A stretch of 33,893 bases of DNA. It comes from Desulfobulbaceae bacterium UBA2262. Lineage in GTDB: Bacteria > Desulfobacterota > Desulfobulbia > Desulfobulbales > Desulfurivibrionaceae. Shown here piece by piece: positions 7,433 to 13,865 of this stretch (the first letter of the stretch is position 1; each line of letters opens with the position of its first letter). The DNA is taken from positions 1 through 33,893 of the forward strand of contig DDXK01000130.1 in assembly GCA_002347185.1 (NCBI GenBank), given 5' to 3'. The notes under the pieces are model-generated. The model was not told the DNA's origin, did no database searches, and worked only from the letters and a program-made list of their open reading frames with translations. The position numbers were made by a program, and so were the translations under genes.

Positions 7433-7696
7433 ATGGCAATGGATATCGAAATAAAAATCCTCGGTCCTGGCTGCAAAAAATGTGGCCAGGTGGAGGATCT
7501 TGTCCGGCAGGTGGCGGAACAGTACGGAATACCCGCCCAGGTTGAGAAAATCACAAGCATGGACAAAATTGCCGAATACGGCGTCGTGTCCACCCCGGCC
7601 GTGGTTATCGGCGGGGATGTGAAGTGCGCGGGGCGGATTCCGGAAGCACAGGAACTTCTCGCCTGGCTGAAAAAATACCAGGGCATTCCCGAATAG
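7433..7696 (+). CDS. Mini-thioredoxin (CKKC), second copy
   Basis: An 87-residue paralogue of the preceding gene. The active site is GPGCKKC, the cis-Pro segment is STPAVVIGGDVKCAGRIP, and one extra Cys lies in VKCAG. ATG 7433 is chosen because AAGGTGA lies six bases upstream; a TTG at 7415 that overlaps the previous stop is also open. Its C-terminal half is nearly the same as the truncated protein at the left edge (2-160), more so than it is to its direct neighbour. This suggests that the window holds parts of two related modules. Confidence 0.85.
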   Translation: MAMDIEIKILGPGCKKCGQVEDLVRQVAEQYGIPAQVEKITSMDKIAEYGVVSTPAVVIGGDVKCAGRIPEAQELLAWLKKYQGIPE

Positions 7697-7758
7697 CGAC
7701 CAATCTCTTGCCCGTAAACAAAAAAACTACAGTGTAAAGCCAAGTAAGGATCAAGCAC

Positions 7759-8844
7759 ATGTCCCAGCAGGTAAAACAACTCTCCTTTCTCGACCGGTTC
7801 CTCACCCTCTGGATCTTCCTGGCCATGTTCGTCGGCGTCATGGGGGGCTACCTCTACCCCACCATCAAGGACATCATCAACTCCTTCCAGGTGGGCACCA
7901 CCAACATCCCCATCGCCATCGGCCTCATTCTCATGATGTACCCGCCTTTAGCCAAGGTGAAGTACGAAAAACTGCATGAGGTGTTCCGCAACTTCAAGGT
8001 GCTTGCCCTGTCGCTCATCCAGAACTGGCTTGTCGGCCCCATCCTCATGTTCGGCCTGGCGATCACCTTTCTTGCCGGCCACCACGAGTACATGGTGGGG
8101 CTGATCCTCATCGGCCTGGCCCGCTGCATCGCCATGGTCATCGTCTGGAACGATCTGGCCGAAGGCGACACCGAATATTGCGCCGGCCTGGTCGCCTTCA
8201 ATTCGATTTTCCAGGTTCTTTTCTTCCCGGTTTACGCCTGGCTCTTCATCACCATCCTGCCGAAATGGTTCGGCGTCGAAGGCGCGGTGGTGGATATCTC
8301 CATGGGCCAGATCGCGGAATCGGTCTTTATCTACCTCGGTATTCCTTTTATTGCCGGCATGTTGACCAGATTCATTGGGGTCAGAGCAAAGGGCGAGGAT
8401 TGGTATCAGGAGAAACTGATTCCCAAAATCAGCCCCCTAACCCTTATCTTTCTGCTTTTCACCATTCTTGTCATGTTCTCCCTCAAGGGCGACTACATCG
8501 TGCAGCTGCCTCTGGACGTGGTGCGCATCGCCGTGCCGCTGGCCATCTATTTTCTGGTCATGTTCCTGCTCTCCTTTTTCATGTCAAAAAAGGTGGGGGC
8601 CACCTACGAGCAGGCCACCACGCTGTCTTTTACCGCTGCCTCCAACAACTTCGAACTGGCCATCGCCGTGGCCATTGCCGTGTTCGGCATCGACTCCGGC
8701 CAGGCCTTTGCCGCGGTGATCGGCCCATTGGTGGAGGTGCCGGTGCTGATCTCCCTGGTTCATGTCGCCTTCCGGTTCAGAAAGAGATATTTCCCCTTTA
8801 CGAAAAATAGTCCGGCCGGGGTCTGCCATGTCGCCTGCAAATAG
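7759..8844 (+). CDS. acr3: Acr3-type arsenite efflux transporter
   Basis: A 361-residue inner-membrane protein of the Acr3/BART family with ten predicted membrane segments. The conserved ARCIAMVIVWNDLAEGD stretch (about 121-137) holds the essential membrane cysteine, here C123. The second-half signature FTAASNNFELAIAVAIAVFG and the GPLVEVPVLISLV helix are also present. It exports arsenite using the proton gradient. AAGGA stands upstream of the ATG. It lies 62 bases after the second thioredoxin and before the DUF2703 and arsC genes, so it belongs to the resistance block. The last dozen residues (SPAGVCHVACK) carry two Cys outside the usual core. Confidence 0.95.
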   Translation: MSQQVKQLSFLDRFLTLWIFLAMFVGVMGGYLYPTIKDIINSFQVGTTNIPIAIGLILMMYPPLAKVKYEKLHEVFRNFKVLALSLIQNWLVGPILMFGLAITFLAGHHEYMVGLILIGLARCIAMVIVWNDLAEGDTEYCAGLVAFNSIFQVLFFPVYAWLFITILPKWFGVEGAVVDISMGQIAESVFIYLGIPFIAGMLTRFIGVRAKGEDWYQEKLIPKISPLTLIFLLFTILVMFSLKGDYIVQLPLDVVRIAVPLAIYFLVMFLLSFFMSKKVGATYEQATTLSFTAASNNFELAIAVAIAVFGIDSGQAFAAVIGPLVEVPVLISLVHVAFRFRKRYFPFTKNSPAGVCHVACK

Positions 8845-8888
8845 TGAGTCGTCGAAGGCATAAAACACTTCCATCCGGAGAAATAACA

Positions 8889-9272
8889 ATGAAAACAGTA
8901 ACCGTGGAATGGCGGCACCTGGACAAGGAAGGCAGAACCTGCGACCGCTGCGCGGAAACAGGAAGGGAGATCATCCCCCTGATCCGCGGCCTTCAGGAGG
9001 AATGCCGCCCCAAGGGGGTTGAAATTATTTTCACAGAAACAAGGCTGAACGAGACGGAAATCGAACAGTCCAACCTCATCCTCATCAACGGCATGCCGCT
9101 GGAGTTTCTGCTGCCCCGGGCCACCCCCGCGCAGAGCAGTTGCTGCTCCTGCGGAGAGCTCACCGGCAAGGCGGAATCCTGCCGGACCATCGTCAGACAC
9201 GGCCAGGTATTCGAGGCCATTCCCGACGAATTCATCCGGGAGGCGATCTGCCGGGTCGCCCAGTGCTGTTGA
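8889..9272 (+). CDS. DUF2703 family Cys-rich protein
   Basis: A 127-residue cytoplasmic protein that opens with TVEWRHLDKEGRTCDRCAETG, which matches DUF2703. This family is repeatedly found in arsenic gene clusters and its function is not known to me. Cysteines occur as CDRC near the N-terminus, SCCSCGE in the middle, one in ESCRT, and CRVAQCC at the extreme C-terminus, enough for metalloid or metal binding. The fold looks thioredoxin-like in its strand-helix order, but I cannot prove that. ATG 8889 is chosen over an upstream in-frame start because GGAG stands before it. It lies 44 bases after acr3 and 31 before arsC. Confidence 0.8.
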   Translation: MKTVTVEWRHLDKEGRTCDRCAETGREIIPLIRGLQEECRPKGVEIIFTETRLNETEIEQSNLILINGMPLEFLLPRATPAQSSCCSCGELTGKAESCRTIVRHGQVFEAIPDEFIREAICRVAQCC

Positions 9273-9303
9273 ACCAGGCCGGAAGAGCAAAGGAGCGCAC
9301 CCC

Positions 9304-9732
9304 ATGAGCAGGCCGAAGATCCTCTTTCTCTGCACCGGCAACTCCTGCCGCAGCCAGATGGCGGAAGGCTGGGCGCGCCACCTGCACGGCGACCGCTACC
9401 AGGTCTATTCCGCCGGCAGCGAAAAGCACGGCCTGAATCCCTCTGCCGTCAAGGTCATGGCCGAAGCGGGGGTGGATATTTCCGGCCAGCGTTCCAAAAC
9501 CACCGCGGAGCTGCCGGAGCGGAATTTCGACTACGTGATCACGGTCTGCGGACACGCCGACGAAAACTGCCCGTTCTTCCCGGCCCAAACCAGGGTGATC
9601 CACCACGGCTTCGACGACCCGCCCAGGCTGGCGGCAGGCACTAAAAACGAGGAGGAGGCGCTGGTCCACTACCGGCGGGTCCGCGACGAGATCCGGGATT
9701 TCGTCAGTAACCTGGCGGAAGTTCTGCAATAA
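9304..9732 (+). CDS. arsC: Arsenate reductase, thioredoxin-coupled low-molecular-weight phosphatase type
   Basis: A 142-residue cytoplasmic enzyme that reduces arsenate to arsenite. The phosphatase loop is CTGNSCRS, with nucleophile C10 and Arg16. The redox pair is in VCGHADENC, C82 and C89. These positions match the Cys10/Cys82/Cys89 triad of Staphylococcus aureus pI258 ArsC, so the thioredoxin-dependent mechanism should apply. It is intact and of normal length. The mini-thioredoxins upstream, or a housekeeping thioredoxin, could regenerate it. A cytoplasmic ArsC beside a respiratory ArrA gives the cell both detoxification and respiration of arsenate. Confidence 0.95.
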   Translation: MSRPKILFLCTGNSCRSQMAEGWARHLHGDRYQVYSAGSEKHGLNPSAVKVMAEAGVDISGQRSKTTAELPERNFDYVITVCGHADENCPFFPAQTRVIHHGFDDPPRLAAGTKNEEEALVHYRRVRDEIRDFVSNLAEVLQ

Positions 9733-9758
9733 CCACGACCACAAGGAATTCGCATACC

Positions 9759-9986
9759 ATGGATGAGCAGATCTGTTTCTGTTTCGGCTACCGGGTGTCG
9801 GACATTAAAAATGATGTTCTGACAAACGGCCGGTCGACAATTCTGGAACGCATAGCAGGCGAGAAAAGGGACGGCCGCTGCCGCTGCGCCGAAAAGAACC
9901 CGAAGGGGAGATGATGCCTCGCCGACGTCCACCAGGTGGTGGACAAGACAATGGGGGCGGAAACGAGCCGGGAAAAGTCTCCCTGA
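9759..9986 (+). CDS. Small 2Fe-2S (BFD-like) protein, probable selenoprotein with in-frame UGA
   Basis: Read conventionally this is a 51-codon gene ending in TGA at 9912-9914. The same frame goes on for 23 sense codons to TGA 9984-9986, giving 75 residues with U52. Cysteines stand as CFC (6-8), CRC (41-43) and the pair U52-C53. The middle (VSDIKNDVLTNGRSTILERI) resembles the BFD-like 2Fe-2S fold, and the segment NPKGR-U-C-LADV matches my memory of a small 2Fe-2S family in which a CC or UC pair follows NPKG. A hairpin of SECIS shape begins 12 bases past the UGA (9927-9944). The gene lies 26 bases after arsC and ends 20 bases before the sensor lipoprotein gene. It could act as a metallochaperone or redox carrier; the role is unknown. 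Confidence 0.72.
9927..9944 (+). promoter_or_regulatory. SECIS-like hairpin
   Basis: Seven perfect base pairs (GTCCACC with GGTGGAC) close a four-base AGGT loop. Nineteen bases lie between the UGA at 9912-9914 and the loop. The loop has G in its second position, like the AGGU of the E. coli fdhF element. A weak lower stem (CGCC 9920-9923 with GGCG 9956-9959) can also be drawn. No T tract follows, so it is not a terminator. Confidence 0.65.
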
Positions 9987-10006
9987 GCAAGGCAGGTACA
10001 AAAAAC

Positions 10007-10966
10007 ATGCGACTTGAATTGTTGCCTTTACGGTTTTCCCTTTTCGAAAGCCGCCCCGGACTTCGACTTCTCTCGGTTCTTGCCCGCCAACTCTTTCTGT
10101 GCTGCCTCTTTGTTCTGGCTGGCGGCTGCGGTGATGGGGAGCAGGAACCCGAGCAACTCATCAGACTTGACCGCTTGTCTCCGCTGCCGGATGCTGCGCC
10201 GCACCAGCAGGAAGATACACTGCGGGTTGCAGTGGCGGCCATTCTTTCTCCCGAAGGCACAATCCAGTCCTACCAGCCGTTTCTGCATTACCTTGAGAAC
10301 AAGACCGGCAAAAACGTCGTTCTCACCCAAAGGAAAACCTACCAGGAAGTCAACGACCTCCTGAACAGGCAGGTGGTCGACACAGCCTTTGTCTGTACCG
10401 GTGCCTTTCTGCAGGGCAGATCAAGCATGGAGCTGCTGGTTGTTCCGCAGATTGACGGCAAGATCACCTACCGTTCCCTGCTCATCGCGCCGGCAGGCTC
10501 GCAAACGGAAAATCTCGCGGCCTTGCGGGGCAAGGTCTTCGCCTTTACGGATCCGCTTTCCAACAGCGGCTATCACTACCCACTCTCCCTGCTCAAAAAA
10601 ATGGGCGAGAATCCGGAAAAATTTTTCGGGCGCACCATCTTCACATACAGCCATGACCGCTCCATCACCGCAGTCCTGGAAGGTATCGCGGACGCCGCGG
10701 CGGTTGACAGCATCATCTACGGATACGCCAAACAACATAACCCGCAGGTGATCGAAAAAACCATGGTGATCTGGCAGTCCGAAGAATTCGGCATGCCGCC
10801 GGTGGTCGTCCCGAAAAATACAAGTCCGGAAACCGCAGCGTTGCTGAAAGCGATTTTTCTCACCGCCCATACCGACCCGGATGGGGCCAAGGCCCTGAAA
10901 AAGATGGGAGTGGAGCGTTTCGTCGAGCCGGACGCCAACATCTATTCTTCCCCAACGACTCCATAA
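10007..10966 (+). CDS. PhnD-like periplasmic binding lipoprotein (AioX/ArrX-type arsenic sensor)
   Basis: A 319-residue protein of the phosphate/phosphite/phosphonate-binding (PhnD-like) family. A signal with a lipobox-like LAGGC places the lipid-bearing Cys at residue 41. After that comes LRVAVAAILSPEGTIQSYQPFLHYLENKTGK, typical of the first lobe, then FTDPLSNSGYHYPLSLL and AVLEGIADAAAVDSIIYG of the hinge and second lobe. No ABC permease or ATPase accompanies it; a kinase and a regulator do. This matches the AioX-AioS-AioR logic, in which the binding protein senses arsenite. A Cys in DTAFVCTGAF could contact arsenite. The ligand (arsenite or arsenate) is inferred. ATG 10007 was chosen for the signal peptide; its ribosome-binding site is spaced widely. 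Confidence 0.8.
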   Translation: MRLELLPLRFSLFESRPGLRLLSVLARQLFLCCLFVLAGGCGDGEQEPEQLIRLDRLSPLPDAAPHQQEDTLRVAVAAILSPEGTIQSYQPFLHYLENKTGKNVVLTQRKTYQEVNDLLNRQVVDTAFVCTGAFLQGRSSMELLVVPQIDGKITYRSLLIAPAGSQTENLAALRGKVFAFTDPLSNSGYHYPLSLLKKMGENPEKFFGRTIFTYSHDRSITAVLEGIADAAAVDSIIYGYAKQHNPQVIEKTMVIWQSEEFGMPPVVVPKNTSPETAALLKAIFLTAHTDPDGAKALKKMGVERFVEPDANIYSSPTTP

Positions 10967-10974
10967 ACTGTGTC

Positions 10975-12420
10975 ATGACAGAAGCAGACAATTTCATCGC
11001 TTCCACAAAAAAACTCCTGCTGAGCGTGCCACTGCGCGTCAAGATCCTCGGCCTTGCCCTGGGGCTAATCCTGACCTTGAGCTTCATCACGATCTTCCTC
11101 GTGCGCCAGGAGTTGAACCAAAACATTGATCACGCCCTCAGGGAGGAAGCAGGACTTGTTGCCGGCGAGCTCTCGTACCAGGCCCGGGATCTGCTCCTCA
11201 TCAACGATGTCTTCGCCCTGAACAGCCTTCTCCGGAACATGCGGAAAAACAGGCCGGACATCCGGTACATCTTTGTGCACAACAGCCGTCAGCAGGTACT
11301 TGCCCACACCTTTGACAATCTTTTCCCCATGGAACTAATGGACCAGGAGCCTTTCCCCGGCGGGCATCAGGGGCCCGTCACCAGGCGACTCAAAACCAGC
11401 GAAGGGATGATCTGGGACAGCCACGCCGAAGTTTTTTCCGGAGGCGACATCTTTATCCGGGTGGGCGTCAAGGGGGACAACCTGCGTCGTCAGCTTTCTT
11501 CCCTGACCGGTACCCTGGTGAAAATGACCGGCCTCGTGGCGGGGGTCGGCACTGTTCTTTCCCTGTTCCTTTCCGGGTTGATAGCCAAACCCGTCACGCA
11601 GCTTCTTTCCGCAACCAGGGAAATCCGCCGCGGCAACTACAATGTTGCCCTCCCTTGGGAAGCGGATGATGAAATCGGCAAACTTATCGAGGGGTTCGGC
11701 GACATGGCCCGCTCCCTGCAACATGCCGAAACGGACCGGGAAGACAAAGAAAGGCTGCAACGGGAATTCCTCCAACGGGTCATGGCCGGGCAGGAAGGGG
11801 AGCGCAAACGCATCGCCCGAGAACTGCACGATCAAACCGGCCAGGCCCTCGCCTCCTGCATGGTGGAATTGAAGCTGCTTGAGCAAGCCACGGAAGGAAA
11901 AGCCCTGCGCCAGGGCATCGACCGGCTGAAAAAATCCATCACCAGCGAGCTCGAGGCGCTGCATACCCTTGCCATGGATCTGCGCCCTTCCGTACTTGAC
12001 GATCTCGGCCTTATTCCGGCCATTCAAATGTCTGTGGATCGATTCAGGCAAAGATATGCCACAGAGATCCGCCTCCGGTTCCTCGGCGACATGGAGGAAC
12101 GAACCGACCCCTGTGTCGAAACCTGTATCTACCGCATTATCCAGGAGTCGCTCACCAACATGGCAAAATATGCGCAAGCCAGCGAGGCCTCGATTTTTCT
12201 GGAAAGAAAAACGGAAACAATCAGGGGTGGGATCGAAGACAATGGCATCGGTTTCGATCACGAAACGATTGATGCCGCAAAAAGCATGGGAATTTACGGC
12301 ATGCGGGAAAGAATCCAGTTGCTGGGCGGAAAATTCGCCATCAACAGCGAGCATGGCCTCGGCACCATGATTTCTTTCGAGATCCCCGTCGCCCCAAGGG
12401 TATGCCATGAAAAAAATTAG
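10975..12420 (+). CDS. NarX/DegS-type sensor histidine kinase (HisKA_3)
   Basis: A 481-residue inner-membrane kinase. Membrane segments are at about 24-44 and 180-205, enclosing a periplasmic sensor of about 135 residues. A HAMP domain runs to about 258. The dimerisation/phosphorylation motif ERKRIARELHDQTGQ puts the phosphorylated His at 285. The ATPase domain has the N box (IIQESLTNMAKYAQ) and EDNGIGFD plus GIYGMRERI. This is the NarX-type architecture, unlike the classical HisKA kinase AioS of aerobic arsenite oxidisers. It follows the sensor lipoprotein by eight bases and overlaps the regulator gene by 14 bases. It probably reads the ligand state of the lipoprotein through its periplasmic domain (inference). 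Confidence 0.88.
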   Translation: MTEADNFIASTKKLLLSVPLRVKILGLALGLILTLSFITIFLVRQELNQNIDHALREEAGLVAGELSYQARDLLLINDVFALNSLLRNMRKNRPDIRYIFVHNSRQQVLAHTFDNLFPMELMDQEPFPGGHQGPVTRRLKTSEGMIWDSHAEVFSGGDIFIRVGVKGDNLRRQLSSLTGTLVKMTGLVAGVGTVLSLFLSGLIAKPVTQLLSATREIRRGNYNVALPWEADDEIGKLIEGFGDMARSLQHAETDREDKERLQREFLQRVMAGQEGERKRIARELHDQTGQALASCMVELKLLEQATEGKALRQGIDRLKKSITSELEALHTLAMDLRPSVLDDLGLIPAIQMSVDRFRQRYATEIRLRFLGDMEERTDPCVETCIYRIIQESLTNMAKYAQASEASIFLERKTETIRGGIEDNGIGFDHETIDAAKSMGIYGMRERIQLLGGKFAINSEHGLGTMISFEIPVAPRVCHEKN

Positions 12421-13075
12421 TATCATGATCATTGACGATCACAAATTGCTCACCTCGGGCCTGACCATGCTCCTGAACGCCCAAGAAAATTTTCAGGTGC
12501 TCGCCACGGCCGATTCGCCGGAGGCGGCGCTGCAGGCTCTGACCAAGGGATGCATGGACCTTGTTCTCCTTGATATCAGCTTGCCGGAAAAAAACGGCCT
12601 GGAACTCTTGCCGGAAATCCTCGCGGCCTGCCCGGAAACCCGCGTCATCATGATGACTATGCACGAAGACCAGCACTATCTCAAGACGGCCATGTCCGCA
12701 GGCGCCAGGGGGTTTCTCCTCAAGAAGGGGGTGGACATGGATCTCCTCTACGCCATCAAGGCGGTGATGAACGGGGAGATCTACATCCAGCCCTCCATGC
12801 TCAAGGGCTTTATCGGCGCGTCCGGGAAGGAAGGCAAGGCTGAGCAGCAGTCCGCAGACGAACAGCTCTGGGAGCTGCTGAGTCCCCGAGAGCAGGAGGT
12901 CGCTCTGGCGGTGGCCAAGGGATTCACCAGTCGAGAAATCGCTGAAAAACATTTTCTCAGTGAAAAAACCGTGGCCACCTACCGTTCCAGGGCCATGACC
13001 AAACTGGGTTTTGATTCCAGGGCAGAACTTGTCGATTTCGTAATTCGTCTGGGCAAAATCGACTTCGGCGGCTGA
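12407..13075 (+). CDS. NarL/FixJ-family response regulator
   Basis: A 222-residue regulator. The receiver domain (1-120) has acidic residues D10/D11, phosphoacceptor D56 in LVLLDISLP, and K104/K105 in FLLKKG. The C-terminal LuxR-type helix-turn-helix is LSPREQEVALAVAKGF then SREIAEKHFLSEKTVATY (about 160-200). It overlaps the kinase gene, so the pair is translationally coupled. The likely target is the arr promoter directly downstream, where an inverted repeat of TACCCTA heptamers (13171-13185) resembles NarL-type sites. It should activate arrAB when arsenic is sensed; this is inference from position and motif. Confidence 0.9.
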   Translation: MKKISIMIIDDHKLLTSGLTMLLNAQENFQVLATADSPEAALQALTKGCMDLVLLDISLPEKNGLELLPEILAACPETRVIMMTMHEDQHYLKTAMSAGARGFLLKKGVDMDLLYAIKAVMNGEIYIQPSMLKGFIGASGKEGKAEQQSADEQLWELLSPREQEVALAVAKGFTSREIAEKHFLSEKTVATYRSRAMTKLGFDSRAELVDFVIRLGKIDFGG

Positions 13076-13164
13076 CAGTCTTTTCCCCCGGGAAGCCCAC
13101 CGGTTGTCGCCCTGACCGCCGAAAACTCCGCAGCCTTGTCACGATCATCCTCGAGAAAGCTCTC

Positions 13165-13186
13165 TTGACGTAGGGTAATACCCTAC
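13165..13186 (+). promoter_or_regulatory. Inverted heptamer repeat upstream of the arr operon
   Basis: TAGGGTA (13171-13177) and TACCCTA (13179-13185) form a perfect 7-1-7 inverted repeat, extended by G13170/C13186. TACCCCT at 13184-13190 adds a direct copy fitting the NarL consensus TACYYMT. TTGACG (13165-13170) abuts it and could be a -35, but no good -10 follows at 17 bases. In the rest of the 274-base gap (13076-13349) I see only a leader hairpin at 13306-13332. Confidence 0.55.
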
Positions 13187-13305
13187 CCCTCCCTCGTCTC
13201 CGTCAGAGAAAAACGCATCGCGAAATCAAACAAACGCCTCTTTCATCTTCCTCCCAAAGAAAGCTAGAGTTACAGGTACGAATCAAAGAAGCGCGGAAGT
13301 GGACA

Positions 13306-13332
13306 CGCCATGCGGGCAGCTACCCCGTGGCG
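13306..13332 (+). other. Possible leader hairpin before the MOSC gene
   Basis: CGCCA/TGGCG and CGGG/CCCG pair around a two-base bulge and a CAGCTAC loop. It ends six bases before the GGAGG of the MOSC gene. It could affect translation of the first gene of the arr operon, but it matches no riboswitch class I know. Confidence 0.3.
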
Positions 13333-13349
13333 CTGATTGGAGGACAATC

Positions 13350-13865
13350 ATGGTGGGCAAACATGGCTATATCGAAGCCATATGCATCAGCCCCCAAAAG
13401 GGGATGGTGAAAATGGAGGTGCCACAGGCGCTGCTTGAGACAGACTGGGGGATTCAGGGAGACGCCCATGCCGGGGTGTGGCACCGTCAGATTTCCCTGC
13501 TGGCCGGAGAAAGCATAGACTGTGTCAGGAAGAGGCTACCCGGGATCAGACACGGCATTTTCGCGGAAAACATCGTCACCAGAAATATCGACTTTACCGA
13601 GCTGGCTGTCGGCGACACCCTTTGCATCGGCGAAGATGTTGTTCTCGAAGTGACCAAAATCGGGAAAAAATGCCATAACGACGGATGCATAATCAAAAAA
13701 AAGACAGGCGACTGCATTATGCCCCGCGAGGGCGTATTCTGCCGGGTCATCAAGGGAGGAACGCTGACCCCCGGCAAAAGCTGCACCCTTTGTGGGCCTC
13801 ACCGCGAGAAATGCACCAACAACCATAATACGGAGGAAACTGGGAATGAAGATCAAACGACGTGA
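13350..13865 (+). CDS. MOSC-domain protein with Cys-rich tail
   Basis: A 171-residue protein. The MOSC core covers about 5-145 with GDAHAGVWHRQISLL and the GIFAENIVT segment. A conserved-looking cysteine block follows (IGKKCHNDGCIIKKKTGDC), then an unusual C-terminal stretch (SCTLCGPHREKC). MOSC proteins take part in sulfur handling for molybdenum cofactor. As first gene of the arrA operon it may help sulfurate or insert the Mo-bisMGD of ArrA (inference). ATG 13350 has GGAGG at good distance. The gene overlaps arrA by 20 bases in another frame, so translation of the two is coupled. The tail may bind metal. Confidence 0.83.
   Translation: MVGKHGYIEAICISPQKGMVKMEVPQALLETDWGIQGDAHAGVWHRQISLLAGESIDCVRKRLPGIRHGIFAENIVTRNIDFTELAVGDTLCIGEDVVLEVTKIGKKCHNDGCIIKKKTGDCIMPREGVFCRVIKGGTLTPGKSCTLCGPHREKCTNNHNTEETGNEDQTT

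Noticed and set aside
9270..9303. TGA after the terminal CC of the DUF2703 protein as selenocysteine
   Set aside because: The following codons contain the arsC ribosome-binding site; no hairpin of the right spacing is seen.
9927..9944. Hairpin after arsC read as a terminator or attenuator
   Set aside because: No T tract follows. Its distance from the in-frame UGA and the AGGT loop fit a SECIS element better.
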